DNA of 41,879 bases, taken from positions 1 through 41,879 of the forward strand of contig JAIRXU010000006.1 of assembly GCA_031268095.1 (NCBI GenBank), in the 5' to 3' direction. The stretch is from Oscillospiraceae bacterium. Its GTDB lineage: Bacteria > Bacillota > Clostridia > Oscillospirales > Acutalibacteraceae. This document shows positions 21,208 through 28,491 of the stretch, piece after piece; within the stretch, counting starts at the first letter, position 1; each line of letters begins with the position of its first letter. The notes under the pieces are model-generated. The model searched no databases and was not told where the DNA came from. It saw nothing but the letters and a program-made list of their open reading frames with translations. A program made the position numbers and the translations under genes.

Positions 21208-22031
21208 CGCACCTTTCCCCAGCCGTACCCCGCCTCGGGGGAAGCGTCCTCCGGCATGGCGGGGAGGGAAAGGCCGCCGTCAACGGTGAGAGTGACGCCT
21301 GTGATATAAGACGCGTTGTCGCTGACGAGGAAGGCGATGGCCTCGGCGACTTCCCGCGCCATGCCGAAGCGTCCCAGCGGCACCTTTTCGGCCCATTCCC
21401 GGTGCAGGTTCGCGTGGTCGTCCGGCCCCCGGACGCTGATCATTCCCGGCGCGACGCAGTTGACACGGATGCCATGGGGCGCCAGTTCCAGCGCCTCTGA
21501 CTTTGTGGACCGGACGATGGCCGACTTCAGCCCGCCATAGACCGCATCGGTCGGGAAGGCGACGAGGGCATGCGTGGAGGCGATATGAACGATGCTGCCC
21601 CGGATGCCGCGCCCGGTCATTTCCCGCGCGGCGGCGGCGGCGCAGAGCAGCATGGCCCGGTAATTGCAGGCGTACATTTCGTCGATTCGCTCCGCAGTTG
21701 TCTCCGTCAGGGGATAGAGCCGTGTGACGCCCGCGACGGTAACGAGCGCATCCAGCCGGCCCAAATCAGCGGTAGCCTGCGCGACGGCGGCCGACGGCGC
21801 GTCGGCGTCCTGCATTGTTGCCTGATAATAGAAGCAGCGCCGCCCCAGGGCTTCGATCTCCGCCTTGGTTTCGTCGGCGGCCTCCCGGGCGGATTGGTAG
21901 GTGAACGCGACGTCGTAGCCTTGGCGAACCAGCGCCAGCGCCGCCGCACGGCCGATCCCCCGGCTCCCGCCAGTAATCAGCGCGGCCTTTCCCGGGCCGC
22001 AGGGGGATTCATACATGGTATTGCGGGACAT
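21204..22031 (-). CDS. Short-chain dehydrogenase/reductase
   Basis: The product has 275 residues from the ATG at 22031, chosen over GTG 22040 because GGAGG lies 8 bases before the ATG but next to the GTG. Classical SDR features are complete: T-G-G-S-R-G-I-G (20-27, cofactor loop) and the Asn123-Ser152-Tyr165-Lys169 tetrad (Y-G-G-L-K). The C-terminal I-T-G-V-T-L-T-V-D-G-G is typical of the FabG-like group. The substrate is unknown; 63 bases downstream of dgoD, a sugar-acid or keto-acid dehydrogenase is likely by context. Confidence 0.9.
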   Translation of the reverse strand: MSRNTMYESPCGPGKAALITGGSRGIGRAAALALVRQGYDVAFTYQSAREAADETKAEIEALGRRCFYYQATMQDADAPSAAVAQATADLGRLDALVTVAGVTRLYPLTETTAERIDEMYACNYRAMLLCAAAAAREMTGRGIRGSIVHIASTHALVAFPTDAVYGGLKSAIVRSTKSEALELAPHGIRVNCVAPGMISVRGPDDHANLHREWAEKVPLGRFGMAREVAEAIAFLVSDNASYITGVTLTVDGGLSLPAMPEDASPEAGYGWGKVR

Positions 22032-22094
22032 ATACGGCACCTCCGATGAATGATAGAGAAGATGGAGAGGGGAATGCCGGAACGCAGGGGAAGA

Positions 22095-23243
22095 TTACCA
22101 CTCACTGACGCTGCCGTCCTCGTTGCGCCACTGCGGGCTGAGCCAGTGGTGAGGATGCTTGGCCGCCTCCCGGATAGCATCTTCGTTGACCTCGATGCCC
22201 AGGCCCGGTTTGTCGGTGCGGTGAACGTAACCGTCGCGGAACGCGAAGGGCGAAGCGTCGGCCAGATAGCGGAAGCCTTCGTGGCCGCCGTAATTGTGCA
22301 AGTCCAGGCTCTGCTCCTGGATGAAGGCGTTGTGGGTGCAGAAGTCCAGCTGGAGGCAGGAGGCCAGGGCGATGGGGCCCAGAGGGCAGTGCGGCGCAAC
22401 GGCGACGTCGAAGGCCTCCGCCATGGCCGCGATTTTCTTGACCTCCAGGATGCCGCCCGCGTGGCTCAGGTCCGGCTGGATGATATCCACTCCGCCGCCG
22501 GTGATCAGATTTTTGTAGCCCCAGCGGGTATAATTGCGCTCGCCTGTGGCGAGGGGAGTGGACCCGTGCCGCCGCAGCTCGGCAAACGCTTCTTCGTTTT
22601 CCGTCAGCACCGGCTCTTCAACGAACAGCAAACGGTACTGTTCCAATTCCGCCAGCAGCACCCGCGCCATGGCTTTGTGCATCCGCCCGTGAACGTCCAT
22701 GGCGATATCGACGCCGTAGCCCACCGCCTCGCGCATGGCGGCCACCCGCTGGGATACCGCGTCAATCTTCTGGTAACTGTCGATCCATTCGTATTCGGAC
22801 ACCGCGTTCATTTTAATCGCCCGGTACCCCAGCTCCTGCCGCGCCCGGATGGATTGGGCCGCGGCTTCCGGCGTACCGCCGTCCGCGCCGCAGTAGACAC
22901 GGATTTTGTCCCGGACGGGCCCGCCCAAGAACTCATACACTGGAAGATTGTAGTATTTTCCCTTGATATCCCAGAGCGCCTGTTCGATCCCGGACATGGC
23001 GCTGGAGAGAACCCCGCCGCCGCGGTAGAAGCCGCCGCGGTAGAGCACCTGCCAGATATCCTCAATGTCTCCCGCGCGGCGGCCGATCAGCAGCGGCGCC
23101 AGTTCCCGCACGCAGGCTTCCACCGTGTCCGCATGGCCTTCCAGGATCGGCTCGCCCCAGCCCTCAATCCCGCTTTCGGTGGTGATTTTGAGGAACAGCC
23201 AGCGCGGCGGCACCTGAAACAGTTCGAACGAACGGATTTTCAT
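22095..23243 (-). CDS. dgoD: D-galactonate dehydratase
   Basis: With the ATG at 23243 (GGGAGG 9 bases upstream) the protein has 382 residues, the length of the E. coli enzyme. It begins M-K-I-R-S-F-E-L-F-Q-V-P-P-R-W-L-F-L-K-I, the DgoD signature, and keeps the enolase-superfamily metal ligands Asp183, Glu209 and Glu235 with the catalytic His185 (M-D-V-H-G-R) at the same positions, as well as A-P-H-C-P-L-G-P-I-A-L. It dehydrates D-galactonate to 2-keto-3-deoxy-D-galactonate. The kinase (DgoK) and aldolase (DgoA) are not in the window. A good promoter lies in the intergenic region shared with the divergent glycyl radical enzyme. Confidence 0.93.
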   Translation of the reverse strand: MKIRSFELFQVPPRWLFLKITTESGIEGWGEPILEGHADTVEACVRELAPLLIGRRAGDIEDIWQVLYRGGFYRGGGVLSSAMSGIEQALWDIKGKYYNLPVYEFLGGPVRDKIRVYCGADGGTPEAAAQSIRARQELGYRAIKMNAVSEYEWIDSYQKIDAVSQRVAAMREAVGYGVDIAMDVHGRMHKAMARVLLAELEQYRLLFVEEPVLTENEEAFAELRRHGSTPLATGERNYTRWGYKNLITGGGVDIIQPDLSHAGGILEVKKIAAMAEAFDVAVAPHCPLGPIALASCLQLDFCTHNAFIQEQSLDLHNYGGHEGFRYLADASPFAFRDGYVHRTDKPGLGIEVNEDAIREAAKHPHHWLSPQWRNEDGSVSEW

Positions 23244-23282
23244 CGTCTGCATCCTCCCTTTCTGAATCTTTTGACCGGGAGT

Positions 23283-23311
23283 ATCATACCATATCTGCAC
23301 GGGGAAATCAA
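23283..23311 (-). promoter_or_regulatory. Promoter of the dgoD operon
   Basis: Minus strand TTGATT (23311-23306), 17-bp spacer, TATGAT (23288-23283). It lies about 40 bases before the dgoD start and back-to-back with the promoter of the glycyl radical enzyme gene. Confidence 0.65.
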
Positions 23312-23334
23312 GATGAAATTCGCGAAAGTTTTTC

Positions 23335-23363
23335 TTGCATTTTTGATTGGGATCTCGTATAAT
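23335..23363 (+). promoter_or_regulatory. Promoter of the glycyl radical enzyme gene
   Basis: TTGCAT (23335-23340), 17-bp spacer, TATAAT (23358-23363). The two divergent promoters lie within about 80 bases, so one regulator could control both operons. Confidence 0.7.
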
Positions 23364-23432
23364 GAGGGGAGCATATCAGTCGGTATGCATAAAAACTCTA
23401 AAAAAGCAAGTGGAGATTTGAGGAGGCCGCCA

Positions 23433-25604
23433 ATGATGCTAACGTATCGGGAGAAAGTTGACGTTCTGCGCCAGCAGAAGGAGCGCGAAACCCAGAAGAA
23501 GCTGAAGACCTTTACCCGCCCCGGGTTCTTTGACACCGACGACAAGGGCTGGGTGGTGCCGCCGGAGGATTGGGCGTTTGAGCTGGAGTGGAACCACCCC
23601 AGCGGCGTTTTCGGCCCAAAGGCCTGGGCCGACAATTTTTACCGGATGCTGGACGTCCATCCGCCCTATATTGATCCGTATTGCTCTCTGGCCGGAGCGT
23701 ATATGGATAAGCTGGAGTGGCACAGCTGGGGCGGCTGGCGGCCGGAGCCGGAATTCAATCCCCCCGCGCTGGGCGAGCTGCGCGAGCTGCACCGGACATA
23801 CGATCTGGTGTCTGGCCTGGGCGGGTCCCACCATTTTCATCATGACGTAAAGAACATCGGTTTCCCGTTGGGGTTCGGCGGGATCCTGGAGAAGATCCGG
23901 CACTACCAGGAGATTCACCGGGACGACCCGGAGAAGCTGGAGTTCCTCCAGGGAGAAGAGACCGTCGTCCGGGGCATCCAGCTCTGGATCCGTCACAACG
24001 CCGAGGCCGCGCAGGCGGCGGCGGCCATCCAGGAGGATCCCGACCTCAAGGCCAACCTCGAGGAGATCGCGGCGATGAACTTCCGGCTGATCGACGCGCC
24101 GCCGGCGACGTTCCGCGAGGCCTGCCAGTGGCTGACCTGGTTCCTGGTCCAATCGAGCATTTTCAACGGCTCCGGCGCGGGCGGGAACTTGGAAGAACTG
24201 CTGACAGACTTCTACGAGGCCGATCTGGCGGCCGGCCGGATCACCGAGGACGAGGCGACGTACCATCTGGCGTGCCTGTTCCTCAAAGACACGCAGTATT
24301 ATGAGATCGGCGGCGTCTGGCCGGACGGCACGGACCGCACCAACGCGGTGTCCTATATGGCCATTGAGGCTGCCCACTGGCTGAAGATCCCGACGGCCCT
24401 CTGTCTGCGGGTGCACGAAACCATCGACCGGGCTTTCCTGCGCAAAAGCGTGAAATACCTGTTCGAGGATAAATGCGGTAACCCGTCCTACATTGGAGAC
24501 CGCTGTATGGTGGAAGGCTTCATGAAAAACGGCTACACCGCCGAGGTGGCCCGGACGCGGGCGAAGGTTGGCTGCAATTGGTGCGCGCTGCCGGGGACGG
24601 AATACACCCTCAACGATGTGGTCAAAATCAACATGGGAAAGGTGTTCGAAGTCGCGCTGCTGGAGCTGATGGAGACGGAGGAGCCGTCGGTGGACCTGAT
24701 GTGGCAGCTGTTCGATAAGCATCTGGACATTGCGATCGATACGATCAAGAAGACGGTCGATTTCCAGTACGACCTCCAGCACTTCATGCGGCCGGAAATG
24801 GCGCTGAACTTCATGTGTCACGGGCCAATCGAGCGGGGGCTGGACGTCTCGAACGGCGGGGTGGACAACTACAATTTCTGCATTGATTTCGTTGCCCTGG
24901 GGACCGTCGCCGATTCGTTCGCCTCGATGGAGCGCGCCGTTGAGGACGAGGAAGTGATGAACTGGCAGGACCTCTTCTCCGCGCTGCGGGAGGATTGGGA
25001 AGGCCGGGAAGATATGCGGCTATATATGAAATCTATCCCGCGCTACGGGTTTGGCAACACCCGCGCCGACGAATATGCCGTTGAGATCGTCAACCGCCTG
25101 AACTATCACACGAAGAAATGCAACACCCCCAAGGGTTTCAACTGCATTCCGGGGCTATTCTCCTGGGCCAACACCATCGGCATGGGCCGCGCCGTCATGG
25201 CAACGCCCAATGGCCGCAAGGCCTACACCCCCGTCACCCACGGCGCCAATCCCGAGCCCGGCTTCCGGGAATCCGGCGCGCTGACCGCCATGGGGGTGGC
25301 GGTGGCCTCCGTCCAGCCCCGCTGGGGCAACACCGCCCCCATCCAGCTGGAGATTGACCCCGTGTTGGCCAAGGGCGAAGAGGGCATTGACAACATCATG
25401 GCCTGGCTGCTGACATACTGCAACGACTTGGGCGGCTCGCTGGTGAATATCAACATCATCGACAAGGAGAAGCTCCTCGACGCTTACGAGCATCCGGAGC
25501 GTTACCCCGATCTCATCGTCCGCATCACAGGCTTTTCGGTCTATTTCTCCACGCTGTCCCAGGATTTCCGGAAACTGGTGGTGGAGCGGATCATCCAAAA
25601 CTGA
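23433..25604 (+). CDS. Glycyl radical enzyme of unassigned specificity (PFL-like)
   Basis: The product has 723 residues from the ATG at 23433 (GAGGAGG 6-7 bases upstream; ATG 23436 is equally possible). The open frame extends further 5', but that part is antisense to dgoD. The PFL domain covers most of the protein, and the C-terminal Gly-radical domain carries V-R-I-T-G-F-S-V-Y-F with the radical Gly700. The thiyl cysteine is Cys381 in K-V-G-C-N-W-C-A-L-P-G-T-E-Y. Diol dehydratases, choline lyase and hydroxyproline dehydratase have G-C-V-E and PFL has C-C; here it is C-N-W-C, without the Glu that acts as base in dehydratases. The reaction therefore cannot be assigned. The activase follows, and dgoD diverges. 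Confidence 0.9.
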   Translation: MMLTYREKVDVLRQQKERETQKKLKTFTRPGFFDTDDKGWVVPPEDWAFELEWNHPSGVFGPKAWADNFYRMLDVHPPYIDPYCSLAGAYMDKLEWHSWGGWRPEPEFNPPALGELRELHRTYDLVSGLGGSHHFHHDVKNIGFPLGFGGILEKIRHYQEIHRDDPEKLEFLQGEETVVRGIQLWIRHNAEAAQAAAAIQEDPDLKANLEEIAAMNFRLIDAPPATFREACQWLTWFLVQSSIFNGSGAGGNLEELLTDFYEADLAAGRITEDEATYHLACLFLKDTQYYEIGGVWPDGTDRTNAVSYMAIEAAHWLKIPTALCLRVHETIDRAFLRKSVKYLFEDKCGNPSYIGDRCMVEGFMKNGYTAEVARTRAKVGCNWCALPGTEYTLNDVVKINMGKVFEVALLELMETEEPSVDLMWQLFDKHLDIAIDTIKKTVDFQYDLQHFMRPEMALNFMCHGPIERGLDVSNGGVDNYNFCIDFVALGTVADSFASMERAVEDEEVMNWQDLFSALREDWEGREDMRLYMKSIPRYGFGNTRADEYAVEIVNRLNYHTKKCNTPKGFNCIPGLFSWANTIGMGRAVMATPNGRKAYTPVTHGANPEPGFRESGALTAMGVAVASVQPRWGNTAPIQLEIDPVLAKGEEGIDNIMAWLLTYCNDLGGSLVNINIIDKEKLLDAYEHPERYPDLIVRITGFSVYFSTLSQDFRKLVVERIIQN

Positions 25605-25616
25605 GCTGGACGGCAA

Positions 25617-25642
25617 AGGGGCGGCGGGAGACTGCCGCCCCT
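25617..25642. repeat. Hairpin between the glycyl radical enzyme and activase genes
   Basis: AGGGGCGGC (25617-25625) pairs perfectly with GCCGCCCCT (25634-25642) without a following T-run. It lies 12 bases after the stop codon and may limit read-through or protect the upstream mRNA, giving less activase than enzyme. Confidence 0.5.
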
Positions 25643-25781
25643 ATCGTTGGTTACGGCCTGGGGCTTCGGCTGGCCGAAAAATGAGATTTCGGTGCCTTGA
25701 CGCCCTGCGCGCCTTGGCGCAAAAAGACGGCACGAAACAGAGCCGCTATGAAGATTGACGTGACATAAACGGAGTGATATG

Positions 25782-26690
25782 ATGAACGACGAGCGAGGCG
25801 TGATTTTTGATATCCAGCGCTACTGTGTCCATGACGGACCCGGAATCCGCACGACAGTGTTCCTCAAAGGCTGCAATTTGCGGTGTTTTTGGTGTCATAA
25901 TCCGGAGTCCTACCGCACCGGGCAGGACCTGCTGTTCTATCCCAATAAGTGCATCGCCTGCGGCAAGTGCTTCACCCTCTGTCCCTTGGGGTGCCACAGT
26001 TTGACGGAGGAAGGGGAGCACCGCATCGACCGGGCGCGCTGCACTGTCTGCGGGGTCTGCGCAAAACGTTGCTTCGCCGGGGCGCTGAGCCTCAGCGGGA
26101 AGGAGAGCAGCGTGGCTGAGGTGATGAAAACCGTCGGGGCAGACGCGCCGTTTTACCGCAACTCCGAGGGAGGGCTGACGTGCTCCGGCGGGGAGCCGCT
26201 GCTCCAGGCTTCCTTCGTGGCCGCGCTGCTGCGGGAAGCCCGGGCGCAGAGGATCCATACGGCGCTGGACACGGCGGGGAACGTGCCCTGGGAGGCCTTT
26301 GAAGCGGTGCTGCCCCACACCTCGCTGGTCCTGTTCGACCTCAAGTGCATGGACCCGGCGCGGCACCGGGAGGTCACCGGCGCGGACAACGGCCGGATCC
26401 TTGAAAACCTGGCCCGGCTGGGGAAGGGGAAGGTTCCGCTGTGGGTCCGTATCCCCGTGATCCCCGGCGTGAACGACACAGAAGAGAACATGGTCGCGGT
26501 GGCCGCGTTCCTGCGGGCCCTGCCGATGATCCGGAAGCTGGAACTCCTGCCGTATCACGCTCTGGGCGCGTCGAAACACGAAAGTCTAGGCGGCATATAC
26601 GAACATAAGGAACTGAAAGCGCCGGCCAAGGAACGGTTGCAGGAACTGGCCGGCTGTTTTGCGGGAGCAGATTTCCCCGTGACGGCGTGA
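25782..26690 (+). CDS. Radical-SAM glycyl radical enzyme activase
   Basis: About 302 residues. The radical-SAM cluster motif C-N-L-R-C-F-W-C lies near residue 30, directly after G-P-G-I-R-T-T-V-F-L-K-G, and a two-cluster ferredoxin insert follows (C-I-A-C-G-K-C-F-T-L-C-P and C-T-V-C-G-V-C-A-K-R-C). The SAM-binding T-C-S-G-G-E-P-L is present. Activases with the extra 4Fe-4S insert serve non-PFL glycyl radical enzymes, fitting the partner upstream. Of two adjacent ATGs the second (25782) has the better spacing to GGAG. It abstracts the hydrogen from Gly700 of its partner (family knowledge). Confidence 0.92.
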   Translation: MNDERGVIFDIQRYCVHDGPGIRTTVFLKGCNLRCFWCHNPESYRTGQDLLFYPNKCIACGKCFTLCPLGCHSLTEEGEHRIDRARCTVCGVCAKRCFAGALSLSGKESSVAEVMKTVGADAPFYRNSEGGLTCSGGEPLLQASFVAALLREARAQRIHTALDTAGNVPWEAFEAVLPHTSLVLFDLKCMDPARHREVTGADNGRILENLARLGKGKVPLWVRIPVIPGVNDTEENMVAVAAFLRALPMIRKLELLPYHALGASKHESLGGIYEHKELKAPAKERLQELAGCFAGADFPVTA

Positions 26691-26770
26691 CGGAATGTCA
26701 ATATCAAAGCATAAGAATAGAAGCAACGGAAAAGTGCCGCCTGTCACGGGGAAATTGGCGCGAAGAAAAC

Positions 26771-26811
26771 GCCCCGGTCCGCCGGTTGCGCGGGCCGAGG
26801 GCTGTTTTTTT
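26771..26811 (+). terminator. Rho-independent terminator of the glycyl radical enzyme operon
   Basis: A GC-rich hairpin around CGGTCCGC / GCGGGCCG (with one G-T pair), extended by GCCC / GGGC, ends in a run of seven T (26805-26811). Confidence 0.75.
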
Positions 26812-26838
26812 GTTGCATTCGCTCCATGCAAAGATGGA

Positions 26839-28227
26839 TTATTTTTCGACCGTGGCCTCGCAAGAATAAAATGAGGCGCTGCGGGCGTCCCAATCGTCGA
26901 TGGCGGTAATTTTGACGGTGTAGGTTCCGGCGGGGAGGGAAGGATCCAGCGGGAGGGTGACGGTCTGGGCGCTGGCGCGTTCGCCAAGGAACGTGTCCGC
27001 GGCGCAGCGGTAGGTGACCGTCTTTCCGAAGTGGCTGGTGGCTTCCAGTTCATAGGCGGCGATGCGTCCGTCGTCCCTGGCGGCCGGGAACGTGATCCCC
27101 AGGCGTTTGCCCCCGTTTTCCGACGGGAAGAGGATCACTTCAGCGCTGCCGCCGGGGCAATACGGCGGGGTGTTGCCCGTCTGCCGGGCTTCCGGGGTAT
27201 AAGGGAACCGTTCCGCGCGCAGCGGCAGCAGCAGCTTCCACTCGCGCTCCCGGTAAGCCTCTTTGATATTCCAGCGCTCTACTGTCAGTTCGCTGCCCCC
27301 AAGACGAAGCAGGACAAGGTACGGCTGGGCGTTGGCCTGCGCCGGGCGGAGCGGGTCTTCCGAAACAAGATCCCGCGCGGGGTCATAGTACCCCGGCTCC
27401 AGCAGCACACCGGAGAGTCCCTGCAGCCCGATGGCGGTGAACTGGCCCTGCCAGAGCATCCGTTCGTCTACCTGTGGGCGCTGCGTTTGGCCGGAGACCG
27501 AGATGACGCCGGGGTATTTCGCCAGCAGGTCCCGCAGCGCCTGATTTCCCGTGCCCTGCCCGCTGCCGGCGACGGTATCCGCCGGAGGCTGGTGGGTGAG
27601 GACGAAGATGGGGCGGCCCGTCTCTGTTTCCTGGGCGGCCTGGGCCAGCCGCTCTTCCAGCCAGCGCAGCGTTCCGGCGGTGTAAGCGTCGGAGGGTTCG
27701 CGCCGGTCCGCGCTCAAAGCGATGAAATGCGTCCCGTTGACGACCAGGTGCGCGCAGGGTGCCTGATCCAGCGCCCGCTGGAAAGTCCGCTGGGCCGCCG
27801 CGGAAGAGAATGCCCCCGCGACGTCCTGTTGCCCCATGGCGCTGAGCAGCACCGGCTGGATGGCCGCGTCCTGAAAGATCTCCTCGATGGCCTGGCGGTA
27901 CGTCTGGGCGCTCCGGCCGCCCGTGCGTTCCCCCAGATCCCCGGCGAAGAGAATCACCTGGACCTGCTCTTCCCGCAGCAGTTGCAGCGCCGCGCGGAGG
28001 TTGCCTTCATTTTGTTTGTCCGAGCCCAAGTGGCTGTCGCTCAGCAGGGCGATGCGCAGGGGTGCGGCGCCTTGGAGCGGAACGCTCAGCGCCTCCGTCG
28101 GCCCCTTGGCGGGACGGATGAGCCCATACAGCAGAAGCGCCGCCGCCAATAGCACAGCCGCCGCCGCGCCCAGCGCCAAGCCCAGCCGCAGCCGGGGCCG
28201 CCGCCGCAGTTGTTCCAATTGATTCAT
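26839..28227 (-). CDS. Membrane-anchored calcineurin-like phosphoesterase with altered metal site
   Basis: The product has 462 residues from the ATG at 28227 (GGAGG 8 bases upstream; TTG 28233 rejected). After a basic start there is one membrane anchor (about 15-36), then a metallophosphoesterase fold: L-L-S-D-S-H-L-G, F-A-G-D-L-G-E and L-T-H-Q-P-P are kept. The usual G-N-H-D is G-Q-Q-D and the usual G-H-x-H is G-Q-T-Q, so three metal-binding positions have changed, two of them His to Gln in the GHxH loop. A beta-rich C-terminal domain follows (about 330-462). It is probably catalytically impaired or a binding protein. It is placed outside the membrane by the anchor. Confidence 0.8.
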   Translation of the reverse strand: MNQLEQLRRRPRLRLGLALGAAAAVLLAAALLLYGLIRPAKGPTEALSVPLQGAAPLRIALLSDSHLGSDKQNEGNLRAALQLLREEQVQVILFAGDLGERTGGRSAQTYRQAIEEIFQDAAIQPVLLSAMGQQDVAGAFSSAAAQRTFQRALDQAPCAHLVVNGTHFIALSADRREPSDAYTAGTLRWLEERLAQAAQETETGRPIFVLTHQPPADTVAGSGQGTGNQALRDLLAKYPGVISVSGQTQRPQVDERMLWQGQFTAIGLQGLSGVLLEPGYYDPARDLVSEDPLRPAQANAQPYLVLLRLGGSELTVERWNIKEAYREREWKLLLPLRAERFPYTPEARQTGNTPPYCPGGSAEVILFPSENGGKRLGITFPAARDDGRIAAYELEATSHFGKTVTYRCAADTFLGERASAQTVTLPLDPSLPAGTYTVKITAIDDWDARSASFYSCEATVEK

Positions 28228-28272
28228 CCCCAAAACCTCCCATTCCTCTCTCTCCTATAAACTGATGGTATT

Positions 28273-28301
28273 ATTGTATCATGAAATCGGCAAAAAGTAA
28301 A
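28273..28301 (-). promoter_or_regulatory. Probable promoter of the phosphoesterase gene
   Basis: Minus strand TTTACT (28301-28296), 17-bp spacer, TACAAT (28278-28273), about 45 bases before the start codon. Confidence 0.45.
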
Positions 28302-28374
28302 TGGCCAGAACGCAGAATCTTTTGCGCGCTGGTTCCACGGGAAGGTTCGCGACGAGAATTCACAAATATTTTAC

Positions 28375-28403
28375 TTGAAGATAATCGACAAATGTGCTAT
28401 AAT
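28375..28403 (+). promoter_or_regulatory. Sigma-A promoter of the fusion-ligase operon
   Basis: TTGAAG (28375-28380), 17-bp spacer, TATAAT (28398-28403). The start codon at 28492 leaves a leader of about 80 bases. Confidence 0.75.
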
Positions 28404-28491
28404 CTATACGATTTCAACACAAAATCAAGAAAATGTGTATAGTTTGTGTCTTGGCTTTGAACAAACATTTTCTGAAAGGAGACCGAGACGT

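Noticed and set aside
22050-23432. 5' extension of the glycyl radical enzyme frame (over 460 codons)
   Set aside because: It is the antisense of dgoD; the true start at 23433 has its own ribosome site and promoter, and family length fits.
23439-24821. Long minus-strand frame (460 codons) opposite the glycyl radical enzyme
   Set aside because: Composition is His/Arg/Val-rich as expected of antisense to a GC-rich gene, with no domain and no ribosome site.
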